Shown here one piece after another: positions 8,793-17,823 of a stretch of 44,979 nt of DNA. Where the stretch lies: NCBI GenBank assembly GCA_030688615.1, contig JAUYIZ010000158.1, forward strand, positions 1-44,979. Reading direction: 5' to 3'. Below the pieces are notes generated by a model. That model did not search any database and had not been told where the DNA came from. It was given only the letters and a program-made list of their open reading frames with translations. How positions within the stretch are numbered: the first letter of the stretch is position 1; every line of letters begins with the position of its first letter. Position numbers and translations under genes: made by a program. The DNA comes from Desulfobacterales bacterium. GTDB taxonomy: Bacteria > Desulfobacterota > Desulfobacteria > Desulfobacterales > JAUYIZ01.

Positions 8793-11700
8793 TCAGCGGC
8801 CCTTGAGCTTTTCAGCAGCCTGCCTGCCGTACACCGTTTCCGGGTGCTCGGCCGCCACAGTTTTATAGGCCCACAAAGACAGCTTCTCCTGTCCTGTTTT
8901 TTCATAGCAAAGCCCCAGATGATAAAAAGCTTCAGGTATCAGCCGGTCTTTGGGGTATTGTTTAATGAACTTCTGGTATTGACGAATGGTTCCGGCGCAG
9001 TCCCCCTGCTTATAATAGCTGAGCGCGAGAGTCCCCAAGGCCAGGGGGGCGCCGGCAAAATCCGGAAATTGTGCGACGATTTTCTCAAAAATCGACCTGG
9101 CCTCCTCCAGGCGCTCGGCGTTGAACATCCTTACGCCCTCGGCCAGATATTCCCCGGCAGTCGCCCGGCGTAATGGCGGGGGCTGTTCCTCAAGCGCATG
9201 GTGCTCCCTGAGCCGGTCCCTGGCAAATCCGGCCCAGCGGGTTTCCGGGAAATTATCCAGGACCCTGCGCATCCTGGCAATTCCCTGCTGCTCCTGTCCG
9301 CTGCGGAAAAAACAGATTCCGGTATGATAGATGGCCTCAGGGACCCAGCTGCTTTTGGGGTAACGCAGGATCAGATCTTCAAAAGCCTGGACGGCCGCGC
9401 TGTCGTTGCCCTCCAGGAAATAAGATATGGCGATGTAGTAGGCCGATTCCCGCGCCAGGGCCGAATGAGGCAGAGTTTCCCTGACATGGCGGAACCCGTC
9501 CCGGGCCGCTTCAAACCGCCCGGCGTCTTTGTACTTTACACTCCGGTTGAAAATGCGGTTCGGGTCGGAAGTGTAGATATGGTAGCATATGCCGCTGACG
9601 GCCAGCCCTGCAAGGATCAGCGCAGCGACCGGGGCTGCGCGCCGGACCCGGGACCCGGGCTCATATGTCGGCCGGGGCGCCGGCCGGACCTGCACTCCCA
9701 GACGATCCGCCAAAGACGACCAGGCCGCAGGTCTGCCGAGCCGGAAAAGAGGAAGGTTAAGCAGCAGGACCAGAATGCCGATAGCGGTGAGCGCCTGTCC
9801 CAGCCGGTCCCACGGTCCCGGCCCGTAATAAAGCCGCACCTTGGGCTGCTTCGGATAGATAAGCATAAATGACGGGGAAACCAGAAAAACACGGTCAGCG
9901 CCCTGCACCTTCCAGTTTGGATGATACGTCATTTTGACCAGCAGCGGTTTATCGATGCAGTCGGTCTCGATGAGGATCTCCTGGTTTCCGACCGCCTCCT
10001 TGATGCCGCATTCTCCGGTGTCTACGGGGATGCGCGGGAGATTTTCAAGGCTGGCAGCTGCGGCCTTAAATTTACGGCCGGCCCCTGGCGCATCCTTGAC
10101 ACCCAGGACCAGGTGCACGTCCAGCAGATCATCACTGGCAAACCATTCATGCGCCACGCCCTTCCACGGCTTGCCCGAGAAAAAAACCGGTTCGAATTTC
10201 AGGGGAACAACGTAGCGGTTCCGGTTGGTGGTCAGCTCCCAGAGTTCGTAGGACCCGATGGTCTGCTTTAAACGGTACTGCGGAGCCTTCCGGATGGCCT
10301 GTTTAGCCGACGAACTTCTCAGGATCAGGTCCTTGACGTTAAACAGCTGCAACCGCTTGACTGCGCTGTGAAAATTCATGTTGGTATAGGTGTATTGAGG
10401 AAAAGGACGGGATTTGATGTGGGAAATCTCTGACTGTATATAAAAAACAAAAGGGGCGCTGATGGAGGCCTGCATGTAAAGTCCCTCCAGCGTTGCCCGC
10501 CCGGAAAATAACGGCAGCGATTCAAAGGCCCGGGTACTGCCGAAAACGCCGTGATCCGGAGAGTGTTCGAAAACCACCCGGGGGTCCTGAAAATTGCCTT
10601 TCAAGGCTTGATTTATATCCCGAAAGACAGGCCAGTCCGACTTGGCCTCAAAACCTTCATAGTTCCATTTGGCCCATCCCGGCGCGGGCCCCAATTGCCC
10701 GCCGGTCCAGACCATGGAGGCCGGCACCGCCAGGACCAGCAGCGCCCAGCTCAGGCCCCAGCGCTGCAAGGCCCGGCCTGACCATCCCAGAGCCATGGCG
10801 CCCGGCAAAACGGCCATCAGCTGCCCGTAAGGAACATAACGGATATCCACTACGCCCAGGCGGGGCGCAATGATAAAAAAAACCACCGAGACCGCCAGGC
10901 CGAACCAGAAATAAGCCAGCGGCACCAGGGCCTCTCTTGCGCTCCGGCGGTAAGTTGACAGCCCCCAGGCCAGCAGTCCGAAACTGCCCGCGCCGGCCAT
11001 CACGATCAGGGGCAGAAGGATGGGGGGAGCCAGCTCCTTGATCGAGTTGATGGTCCAGGCCAGGTGATAGGGCGTGGTGTATGGGGTGAATACAATGAGC
11101 GGCACCAGCCAAAATGCCAGCAGGCAAAACCCCAGCAGATAAACTTTGAGCAGGTAAACCAGACGTCCGACAAAGCCCCTGGAGGTCAGGAGCCAAAAAA
11201 TCGACACGGCCTCTGCAAAAAGAAGGGTGTATCCATGGCTGAAGCCCACCAGAAAGACGAGCGCGGCGTTCAGGATCACCCGGCGGTTGTCATCCATGGC
11301 TCCCCGGTAGAGGCTGCCCAAAAGAACAAGGGAAAGGGACATGCTGAGGCTGTAGGAGAACTCGCCGGCCAGCGTGCTGAGGATGTTGCCGCCCCACATG
11401 GAATTTGCCGGGTTAAATAGAAAGGGCAGCATCAGGGCCGCCCCGATGCCCGGTCCCGGGAAAGGGCATCGCAGCAGCCGCAGCATGAGGTAGGCGCCCA
11501 CCGGTAAAAAAAAGACCCCCATCAAAGTTACCAGCTTGAAGGCGACTTGAAGCGGCAGGAACAGATCCAGAAAGCACATGATCAGGAAAGGCAGCGGAAA
11601 ATAGAACTGCAGCATCGGGAACCCCGCATAGTTGCCCGGGGTCCAGCCGGTCACCCTGCCGGCCGGCAACAGCTCATGGCGAAGGTACTGGAGCGTGTAA

Positions 11701-12677
11701 TAATGGGAGGCGGTATCGCCGCCGGTGGCAGTGGTTTTGGTCAGCAGGTATTGGGGGCTCAAATTGACCGCGATGAAAATCAGCACAGCTGCCAGTGCAA
11801 GCAGGTCCAAGAGCAGCGGCAGCCCTCCTTTCCCCTCGTCAAAGGCCTTTACCATCCACTGCCTGGCCCCGGGACTCATCAGGGACAAGACAATCCCTGC
11901 CAGGATCAGAGCCGGCAAGGCAAAAATGACCGGCCATCTTTTGTGCGCCGGCCGCAATATCCCGGCGGCAGCCCTTTCCAGCGGAACATTAAGATTTGCC
12001 TGCGCCAGGTGATGAACTCCATCCAGATCGTATTCAGCCACGAAAAAAACACCATGACGGCGCCCCTCCCCCCCCTTGCGGCTGGAAAGCCGGAAACGCG
12101 CCTCGGCCTTGCCGTCTTTCAAAGATACCCGCCGGACCCGGGCATCGGCCTCAAGATCCTCGGAAAAATGACTGGTAATTTCAACTTTATCAAGGCGGGG
12201 GTCGCGGCCGGCCAAACCCACCAGGACCACTCCCGGCTTCTCTGCCTTGCGCAGTTCCGGACGAATCTCAAGCAACGGCTGCCCCCCGGAGCCCTGAATA
12301 TCCACAATGCCCAGCGCGGCGCTGGAAACGTTCGTATCGTCCGGGTGCAAATAGGACACCAGCACATAAAGCGGATAGGACCCGCGAAGATCAGGCGGCA
12401 GGGAAAAAGGCATTACGGCCTGCGCCGACTCTTCCGGAGCGATTTTTTCAGCCGCAAAAAGACGGTTACGCTCTTTCAGAAAACGGGCCTGAACCGAAAC
12501 CATGCGGGCCGTTTCCGTTCCGGAATTGGTGATCTTGACGGCCGCTTCCACCTTTCCGTGTAAAATGCGGGTGGAAGTTGTGATCGACAAAGTGATTTGC
12601 CCGGCCCGGGCGGGAAGAAGCCGGAAAAACAGACCGGCCGTAATCAGAAAGCAGCTTAAAAAAACGGTTTTCCTCAT
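8793..12677 (-). CDS. Large membrane protein: PTPS-related domain fused to TPR repeats
   Basis: 1294 residues. Signal anchor (1-22), an extracytoplasmic beta-rich region (about 25-255, CARDB-like), then a polytopic region (about 270-680) that reads like the '6-pyruvoyl-tetrahydropterin synthase-related' membrane domain (GDTASHYYTLQYLRHELLPAG, then GFPMLQFYFPLPFLI). Despite the name, this domain resembles GT-C glycosyltransferases. A soluble region and another span follow. The C-terminus (about 1040-1290) is TPR-like, as in YbgF/outer-membrane lipoprotein families (AYYIAISYFLEGN, YHTGICFFRSGQ, FYHLGLCYEKTGQ). The ATG at 12677 is preferred over an upstream in-frame start at 12761 because it begins the signal sequence directly. 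A role in surface sugar transfer is inference from domains and the neighbouring glycosyltransferase. Confidence 0.82.
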   Translation of the reverse strand: MRKTVFLSCFLITAGLFFRLLPARAGQITLSITTSTRILHGKVEAAVKITNSGTETARMVSVQARFLKERNRLFAAEKIAPEESAQAVMPFSLPPDLRGSYPLYVLVSYLHPDDTNVSSAALGIVDIQGSGGQPLLEIRPELRKAEKPGVVLVGLAGRDPRLDKVEITSHFSEDLEADARVRRVSLKDGKAEARFRLSSRKGGEGRRHGVFFVAEYDLDGVHHLAQANLNVPLERAAAGILRPAHKRWPVIFALPALILAGIVLSLMSPGARQWMVKAFDEGKGGLPLLLDLLALAAVLIFIAVNLSPQYLLTKTTATGGDTASHYYTLQYLRHELLPAGRVTGWTPGNYAGFPMLQFYFPLPFLIMCFLDLFLPLQVAFKLVTLMGVFFLPVGAYLMLRLLRCPFPGPGIGAALMLPFLFNPANSMWGGNILSTLAGEFSYSLSMSLSLVLLGSLYRGAMDDNRRVILNAALVFLVGFSHGYTLLFAEAVSIFWLLTSRGFVGRLVYLLKVYLLGFCLLAFWLVPLIVFTPYTTPYHLAWTINSIKELAPPILLPLIVMAGAGSFGLLAWGLSTYRRSAREALVPLAYFWFGLAVSVVFFIIAPRLGVVDIRYVPYGQLMAVLPGAMALGWSGRALQRWGLSWALLVLAVPASMVWTGGQLGPAPGWAKWNYEGFEAKSDWPVFRDINQALKGNFQDPRVVFEHSPDHGVFGSTRAFESLPLFSGRATLEGLYMQASISAPFVFYIQSEISHIKSRPFPQYTYTNMNFHSAVKRLQLFNVKDLILRSSSAKQAIRKAPQYRLKQTIGSYELWELTTNRNRYVVPLKFEPVFFSGKPWKGVAHEWFASDDLLDVHLVLGVKDAPGAGRKFKAAAASLENLPRIPVDTGECGIKEAVGNQEILIETDCIDKPLLVKMTYHPNWKVQGADRVFLVSPSFMLIYPKQPKVRLYYGPGPWDRLGQALTAIGILVLLLNLPLFRLGRPAAWSSLADRLGVQVRPAPRPTYEPGSRVRRAAPVAALILAGLAVSGICYHIYTSDPNRIFNRSVKYKDAGRFEAARDGFRHVRETLPHSALARESAYYIAISYFLEGNDSAAVQAFEDLILRYPKSSWVPEAIYHTGICFFRSGQEQQGIARMRRVLDNFPETRWAGFARDRLREHHALEEQPPPLRRATAGEYLAEGVRMFNAERLEEARSIFEKIVAQFPDFAGAPLALGTLALSYYKQGDCAGTIRQYQKFIKQYPKDRLIPEAFYHLGLCYEKTGQEKLSLWAYKTVAAEHPETVYGRQAAEKLKGR

Positions 12678-12732
12678 GTTAAGAGACCTTTGCAAAACGC
12701 CCCCTTTTGCCCGATTTCTGTGTCCGGCGCAG

Positions 12733-12761
12733 AATTTAATCCTCAAAATACTATTTGACAA
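12733..12761 (-). promoter_or_regulatory. Sigma-70-type promoter for the PTPS-related/TPR gene
   Basis: On the minus strand, TTGTCA (12756-12761), a 17-base spacer and TAAATT (12733-12738), about 55 bases upstream of the ATG at 12677. This also argues for that start, since the earlier in-frame start codon at 12761 would lie inside the -35 box. Confidence 0.5.
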
Positions 12762-12779
12762 GGAATTATTACTTGATTA

Positions 12780-12938
12780 GTGTCCGTCCATAAATGGCCC
12801 TTTTTGCGCCGGGCGGCCTTCTCCGCAGGTTTTCGGTTGCGGCGTACGACACGTACGCCTCTTTGTCAAATCCAATCCAATCCCGAACCTTTTCATTCAG
12901 GGTTCAATGAACCGGTTTTTAACAACACATCTAAATTG
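12780..12938. other. Open but probably untranslated stretch with a hairpin
   Basis: This stretch is in frame with the DUF2079 gene but encodes an Arg-rich, poorly structured sequence and is much more GC-rich than the gene. It contains the palindrome ggcgtac-gacac-gtacgcc and several gcggcc/gcgcc clusters. It looks like a GC-rich intergenic repeat; translation probably begins at 12939. Confidence 0.4.
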
Positions 12939-14972
12939 ATGACAGATACGATATCAGAAGATAAAAGATCTATCATTCAAACCAGTAAAAAGAATGATCG
13001 AACTGCACGCATTGCCGTTGGTTGCATGGTTCTTGTCTGGGGCCTTTTTTACGGGGTAAACTCCGTATTGAGAAACGAGAATTTCTGGTTTTCCGCCTAT
13101 GACGTGGCCAAACAAGATCAGTCGATATGGCTGCTATCCCGGTTCGAACCCCCATTTAACACCATCCGGGGGATGAACACCTTTGGCGACCATGCACACT
13201 TTATTTATGTTCTGCTCTGCCCTTTGTACTGGCTGCTGCCTTCCATTAATTTATTCCTTTTTTTGACACCCCTGATCAGGGGATTATCAGGCCTGGGTAT
13301 TTTTTTTATTGCCAAAGAAAAATTGAAGGGCAATCTCTTCGGGCTGTTTGCCGTGCTGCTGATGCTGTTAAATCCGGCCTTTGGAAATGTCAATCTGGAT
13401 CACTTTTATCCCGAAACCTGGGCCACCACCTTTCTTATCTTTGCGTTTTTCTTTTCAGCGGTTAAAACCAACTGGCGATGGTATTACACGCTTTTTTTGA
13501 CGGCGCTGCTTATGAAAGAGGACGTCTCGCTGATATTTTTCATGCTTTCCATTTATCTGTTCTTTTTTAAAAAAGAAAGAAAACATGCTGCCATCACGGC
13601 AATAATTTCAGCAGCCTACTTTATCCTGGCCGCCAAACTCCTTTCTTATTTTGCCGGCACCTATTCCGTATTCGCCAGTGGCGGGCAGATGGGCGGGATA
13701 CTGTCCAACGCTTTTAATATCAAGTTTTATTTGGCAAAAGCCACAGAACCTGTTTTTCTCGATTACGTGTTCAAGGTCGGCGCGCCGCTTCTTTTCATTC
13801 CCCTGGCAGCCCCGCACGTGTTGTTTATTTCTCTGCCCTCCATTATGGCGAATATGCTTTCCGGATGGCCGTACCTTAAAACAATTGACTACCACTATAC
13901 CATTTATATCACTCCTTTTTTATTTATAGCCTTTATTTATGCCCTGTCGTCACTCAAAAAGCATCTATATGCCGCCAGAGCCGGAAAAATTTTATTCACC
14001 GTTCTGCTGTTGTTGATATTTACCGCTACGATGATCGCCAACCTGACAGGCTCCAAAATACCTTTACCGCAAGTTTACCATGGAACAAAGGCCGATTTTC
14101 TTCACTATAAAACCAGCAGGTCAGTAAAGGAAATCCATGCGGCCTTAGCCCTGATTGACGACGTTTCGCCGGTCAGCGCAGATACATTTTTTGCGGCTCA
14201 CCTGGCGCACAGAAAAAAAATATATCAATTTCCGGTTCCCTGGTATCCGAACTATTACGGGGTTTCAGGAACCAGGCTGCCCGAAACTGAAAAAATAAAG
14301 TATGTATTCGTCAAGCATAAATTCTTGCAGGGCAGGGAAAAAGACCTCGTGGACCGGTTGATATCATTAAAAAAATATAAAGTGATATTCCGCGGCGGCG
14401 AAATAACACTTCTTGAAAAGAACCCCGCAGTTACCGGTAAGGACGATCAAAAGCCCCATCCCCCGGAAATGATCCTTTACGAAAATTTCGAAGGAGAATA
14501 CACCCGGGGACGGACTCAGGTTTGGTCCGGCAGCTTGGATTCGGACCGTTTCAGTACGGAAATGTTTGTAAAGGATAATAAGGAAACGACCGGCAGCTCC
14601 TACGAGCTTGTTTCTTCAAATGGCATGGATGCGGAATTTTATTTCATGGTGCCGGTGGAACCGAATCAGATTTACAGGTTTTCAGGTTGGATACACAATG
14701 GCAATGTAATCAATATCAATGCAGGGTTCTGGGGAAAATATTTTATTCAGCAGCTGAACAGACCCGGCGACTACAGGTTCGAAAGTGTCACTTCTGTCAC
14801 CAGAATGGAAAAATATAACGCCGGCGACAATAAGGGATGGTACTATCAAGAGGCAGTTTTTCACACAGCGCATGACACCAGGCAAATTAGAATCAGCGCC
14901 AGTTTCGCGTCATGGGGAAGTGCAAAAGGAAAACTCTATATCGACAACATGAAGCTGGAAAATTTGGATTGA
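12939..14972 (+). CDS. DUF2079 polytopic membrane protein with C-terminal jelly-roll-like domain
   Basis: 677 residues. After a short basic N-terminus there are about nine to ten membrane spans (residues about 20-410). They contain the DUF2079 signature near FSAYDVAKQDQSIWLLSRFE, the NTIRGMNTFGDHAHFIYVLL loop and the later NLDHFYPETWATTFLIFAFF. The family belongs to the GT-C-like group of predicted membrane glycosyltransferases. Residues about 510-677 form a soluble beta-rich region (VPVEPNQIYRFSGWIH, GKLYIDNMKLENLD) resembling carbohydrate-binding jelly-roll modules. The ATG at 12939 is preferred because homology-like sequence starts only after it. The gene is visibly more AT-rich than its neighbours, which may reflect transfer. 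It converges on the gene at 15073. Confidence 0.85.
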   Translation: MTDTISEDKRSIIQTSKKNDRTARIAVGCMVLVWGLFYGVNSVLRNENFWFSAYDVAKQDQSIWLLSRFEPPFNTIRGMNTFGDHAHFIYVLLCPLYWLLPSINLFLFLTPLIRGLSGLGIFFIAKEKLKGNLFGLFAVLLMLLNPAFGNVNLDHFYPETWATTFLIFAFFFSAVKTNWRWYYTLFLTALLMKEDVSLIFFMLSIYLFFFKKERKHAAITAIISAAYFILAAKLLSYFAGTYSVFASGGQMGGILSNAFNIKFYLAKATEPVFLDYVFKVGAPLLFIPLAAPHVLFISLPSIMANMLSGWPYLKTIDYHYTIYITPFLFIAFIYALSSLKKHLYAARAGKILFTVLLLLIFTATMIANLTGSKIPLPQVYHGTKADFLHYKTSRSVKEIHAALALIDDVSPVSADTFFAAHLAHRKKIYQFPVPWYPNYYGVSGTRLPETEKIKYVFVKHKFLQGREKDLVDRLISLKKYKVIFRGGEITLLEKNPAVTGKDDQKPHPPEMILYENFEGEYTRGRTQVWSGSLDSDRFSTEMFVKDNKETTGSSYELVSSNGMDAEFYFMVPVEPNQIYRFSGWIHNGNVININAGFWGKYFIQQLNRPGDYRFESVTSVTRMEKYNAGDNKGWYYQEAVFHTAHDTRQIRISASFASWGSAKGKLYIDNMKLENLD

Positions 14973-15027
14973 TCCGCATGGCAAACCAATCGTGAACCTT
15001 GGGAAAAGGGTCAATTCCATTCAAGTT

Positions 15028-15065
15028 AAAAAAGGGGAGAAGAAAAAATATCTTCCCCCCTTTTT
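15028..15065. terminator. Bidirectional terminator between convergent genes
   Basis: A-rich left arm aaaaaaggggagaag, A-rich loop, right arm cttccccccttttt. It gives a stem of about 14 bp ending in an A run on one side and a T run on the other, so it works in both directions. It lies between the stops at 14972 and 15073. Confidence 0.85.
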
Positions 15066-15072
15066 AATGGCG

Positions 15073-16614
15073 TTACGATATATCTTTACGCCGACGTCTC
15101 AGGTAACAGGCACCGCTCCATGCCAGCGCCATGAATGTCAGCGCCAGGATCATGACCGATAACCAGCTCAATCCGCTGAGCAGCATCATTTGACTGAAGC
15201 CGACCACCGGCAACAGAGCCGCTCTGGCCACCGACCTCAGAATTTCATGATCGGCAATAAACCTGGCTGCCGGCGGTGAGTACCGGTAATAGGTTTCAAC
15301 AAACTTCCTGCCCACGGAGTTGGTCAGAAGATAAATATCTCTGAACTCCCTGAGGATTTTGACGCCCGGTTCCATGATGGAACCATAAGCCGCCGTGGCG
15401 ATGAAGCATCCCAGATCGTCGCTGCCGCCGCCGGTTGACGGGTTGGAAGCTGCCACAAAGGAAGAAAGGTGATCGGTCAGGATGGCAACGGTATAGGTGA
15501 CCTGGCCGGATACCGGCTGGTTCTCCAGCTTGCCGATAATGGTCCCGCCCTTGAAAAAATTAGTTGTCGCGCCGTTAACAGTTCCAGTTCCATCTTTGCC
15601 GGCCAGCTCGACAAGTCCGTTTGCAGGCACAAAATAGACCGAGAAAAAAGGCGAATTATTCGAGGACCTCACGATCTGGAGCGTGACCACGATGTCTTTG
15701 TCAAAAAACAGGCTCGACGAGGAATTGCCCATGGTGAAAAAGACCAGATCCTTATCATTTTTCCATGTTGAGGAAAACTTTTCCTTTTGCGCATCAGACA
15801 GGTCCGCCAGTTTCGTGGCTTTGGGCGGCGAGATGACTCCGGTGTAGGCCTCGCCTTGCGCACTTCCCAGTTTTACCGCGGTGGCCGGAGGAAAGGTCGC
15901 CTTGATCACCGGGGCCGTTTTATCGACGATCGCCCCGGACTCCATGACCATTTCAAAGGCCGCCGGGGTTTTACCGCCGGCGCCCAGCGTGACGGGACCT
16001 GTAATCGCGGCGGCCGTTGCTTGATCCAGCGTGGAAACGTCCGTCGGAGCCGAAACCGCGGCCAGCCCGGCAAGGTTCAGCTTGGCAAAGTCGGTGATGT
16101 TCCCGGCCCTGTCCCGGGTGTTCAGGCTGCCGTTAAACAGCTTGCCGCCGAACACGATCAGATCCGACTGCGCGGTCTCGCCGATGGTGGCGGTGATGTT
16201 TACCAGGACCCCGGCGGTCGCGGCGGTCTGTTTGCCGGCATACAGATATATTCTGATCCTGGTGCCTAAATTTTCATAGAAAATAAATCCATCTTCCGTT
16301 TTACTGCTGTCCCAGGCAGACATCAGCGTCTTTAAGGCATTGAAATTCTTAACGGCGCTGGCGTCCACAAGTCCTTTGGGGAAAAGCGTTGTTCCTGCTG
16401 TGACTGTAACAGCTTCCAGCGTGGTAGCCCCGAAATCGAATATGAATTCTCCTGCCAGGAACTCACTGAACCCGGTGACATTGACAGGAATTGTAACCGT
16501 GCCACCCGTGGCTATTTCCGCCGGGTCGTCAATGGAAACCGTTACTGCGGCAAGACTCACAGAAACAGAAGCCATCAACAACATCAGCAGGACAGGTATT
16601 ATTTTTTTAAGCAT
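15073..16614 (-). CDS. Exported cohesin-like protein with CFI-box C-terminus
   Basis: 513 residues. Signal peptide 1-23. Residues about 24-170 look like a cohesin-type beta-sandwich ([20 protein letters not shown], then [15 protein letters not shown]), the fold that binds dockerins. A middle beta-rich region follows. From about residue 403 comes the CFI-box C-terminal signature ([20 protein letters not shown], then [15 protein letters not shown] and [16 protein letters not shown]), with a final membrane span and a basic tail (RRRRKD). This C-terminus is known from many exported deltaproteobacterial proteins and is thought to act in sorting or anchoring. AAGGAGGATTAA precedes the ATG. The gene lies 45 bp after the dockerin-protein gene, so the two are probably co-transcribed and may interact. 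Confidence 0.82.
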   Translation of the reverse strand: MLKKIIPVLLMLLMASVSVSLAAVTVSIDDPAEIATGGTVTIPVNVTGFSEFLAGEFIFDFGATTLEAVTVTAGTTLFPKGLVDASAVKNFNALKTLMSAWDSSKTEDGFIFYENLGTRIRIYLYAGKQTAATAGVLVNITATIGETAQSDLIVFGGKLFNGSLNTRDRAGNITDFAKLNLAGLAAVSAPTDVSTLDQATAAAITGPVTLGAGGKTPAAFEMVMESGAIVDKTAPVIKATFPPATAVKLGSAQGEAYTGVISPPKATKLADLSDAQKEKFSSTWKNDKDLVFFTMGNSSSSLFFDKDIVVTLQIVRSSNNSPFFSVYFVPANGLVELAGKDGTGTVNGATTNFFKGGTIIGKLENQPVSGQVTYTVAILTDHLSSFVAASNPSTGGGSDDLGCFIATAAYGSIMEPGVKILREFRDIYLLTNSVGRKFVETYYRYSPPAARFIADHEILRSVARAALLPVVGFSQMMLLSGLSWLSVMILALTFMALAWSGACYLRRRRKDIS

Positions 16615-16659
16615 TTAATCCTCCTTATGACGTTCGTTTAGGGTTACGTTTCTGCAAAA

Positions 16660-17463
16660 TTAATTACATTCCTGGCTCAGATAACGTATGATCAGGGCTG
16701 CATCCAGAGCGTTCACCTGTCCGTCTCCGTTGATATCCATCCCCTTACTGGGAAGAGACTTCAAATCAGTACAGGTCGGCAGCGCCGGAAGTGTGGTCGT
16801 GGTCGTGGTCGGGGTGGTCGTGGTCGTGGTCGGGGCCGCCGTGGTCGTCGTCGGGGCCGCCGTGGTCGTGGTCACCACAATCACCGTGGTCGTGGTCGGG
16901 GCCGCCGTGGTCGTGGTCGGAGCCGTCGTGGTCGTCGTGGTCGGGGCCGCCGTGGTCGTCGTCGGGGCCGCCGTGGTCGTTGTCGGGGCCGCCGTGGTGG
17001 TCGTCGTGGTCGGGGCCGCCGTGGTCGTGGTCGTGGTGGTGGTCGCGGTGGCGGCCGCCGGTGTCGCCTCGGCTACATTTGAATACGTTTGTATCGTCAA
17101 ATTAAAGCCGCTGCCTGAAAAGTTACGGACCTTAAACTGATAGATCTTCCCATTCGTAAGGCCCGTCATAGTATAAGTCGCTCCAGTGGTTGTAACATTT
17201 TGGCTCTCAATTGCCGTAGTCGAAAATGTCCCGTCCGTATAATAAATCGCATAGCCGGATGATGCCTGATCTGCGGTCCAATTGAGGGTTACCTGGCCAT
17301 CGCCGGCGGTTGCCGACAGATTCGATATTTGGCCCAGACCGGCTACTGGCGGTGTGCCTTGTGGCCAGGTGTAATTCTCAGCGGCCTGGACACTGCCGGT
17401 GCTAAAGAACAGCAAAATCGCTATAGCTGAAAAGATTAAACATACGTTTTTGCCTGCGTTCAT
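16660..17463 (-). CDS. Exported FnIII / Thr-Pro-rich / dockerin protein
   Basis: 267 residues. Signal peptide (about 1-27, ending GSVQA), a fibronectin type III-like domain (about 45-135, LSATAGDGQVTLNWTADQAS), a low-complexity linker of TTTTTAAP-type repeats (about 140-225), and a C-terminal dockerin half-repeat with a calcium loop (DINGDGQVNALDAALIIRYL). Full dockerins have two such loops; only one is clear. The linker type is often O-glycosylated in secreted proteins. The start at 17463 is chosen because AAGGGAGGAG lies immediately upstream and the next residues are the signal peptide. The next gene downstream encodes a cohesin-like protein. Function unknown; a surface scaffold role is inference. 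Confidence 0.82.
   Translation of the reverse strand: MNAGKNVCLIFSAIAILLFFSTGSVQAAENYTWPQGTPPVAGLGQISNLSATAGDGQVTLNWTADQASSGYAIYYTDGTFSTTAIESQNVTTTGATYTMTGLTNGKIYQFKVRNFSGSGFNLTIQTYSNVAEATPAAATATTTTTTTTAAPTTTTTTAAPTTTTAAPTTTTAAPTTTTTTAPTTTTAAPTTTTVIVVTTTTAAPTTTTAAPTTTTTTPTTTTTTLPALPTCTDLKSLPSKGMDINGDGQVNALDAALIIRYLSQECN
16790..17050. repeat. Tandem low-complexity repeat coding the Thr/Ala/Pro linker
   Basis: Imperfect tandem units built from gtggtcgtggtc and ggggccgcc, read on the minus strand as ACC/ACG threonine runs alternating with GCGGCCCCG (Ala-Ala-Pro). Such an array is prone to slippage, so linker length probably varies between strains. The opposite strand is also open, but that is only a by-product of the repeat. 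Confidence 0.8.
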
Positions 17464-17479
17464 TTTCTCCTCCCTTTTC

Positions 17480-17645
17480 ATAAGTTGACAGATTTGTAAA
17501 AAGTCAAAATCAGCCGGCAAAGTTAAAAGCTCCAAATTCAAGGCGTGCAAATCCTAAAAAAGGAAGCATACTTTTCACACCCTGCATTGAGGAAGGATGC
17601 AACGCAACGCTGAAGTTGGACTTTTTACGAAGCCGTCATAAGTTA
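17480..17645. repeat. MITE-like palindromic element upstream of the dockerin gene
   Basis: The left end (taagttgacagatttgtaaa then aagtc) and the reverse complement of the right end (taacttatgacggcttcgta then aaaagtcc) match imperfectly over about 25 bp. This gives a 166-bp element with inverted ends and internal short palindromes. It starts 17 bases upstream of the dockerin gene's ATG, leaving that gene's Shine-Dalgarno outside, so it may supply or separate its promoter. The gacggcttcgtaaaaagtc end is typical of dispersed repeats in related genomes (recalled, not searched). Confidence 0.5.
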
Positions 17646-17823
17646 GCGTTCTAATATTGAAGTATATTATTATGATTTGTTCCGTTTCAACTCTCTGCCT
17701 CAACAGACCCGGCACGCTCCTGAAAATATTTTCTTTGAAATTATATAGAATGTCAAATCATTAGATTCCTTTTATATTAAAAACCGCGTCAGGTAAAGCG
17801 AAATACGAAAAAAAATGAAATTA
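17646..17823. other. AT-rich intergenic spacer, nothing recognised
   Basis: No reading frame, hairpin or promoter that I would defend. It follows the 3' end of the Pro-rich protein gene (minus strand) and leads into the MITE-like element. Confidence 0.4.

Noticed and set aside
11547-12563. 338-residue plus-strand frame
   Set aside because: Gln/His/Arg-rich shadow of the PTPS-related/TPR gene; no ribosome site or family.
16790-17050. Possible CRISPR array (regular repeats)
   Set aside because: No unique spacers; the units are contiguous low-complexity codons inside a gene, and no cas genes are present.
16688-17140. Plus-strand Val-rich frame and Trp/Ser-rich frame over the Thr linker
   Set aside because: Every frame stays open because the DNA is a tandem repeat; only the minus-strand frame has a signal peptide, FnIII domain and dockerin.
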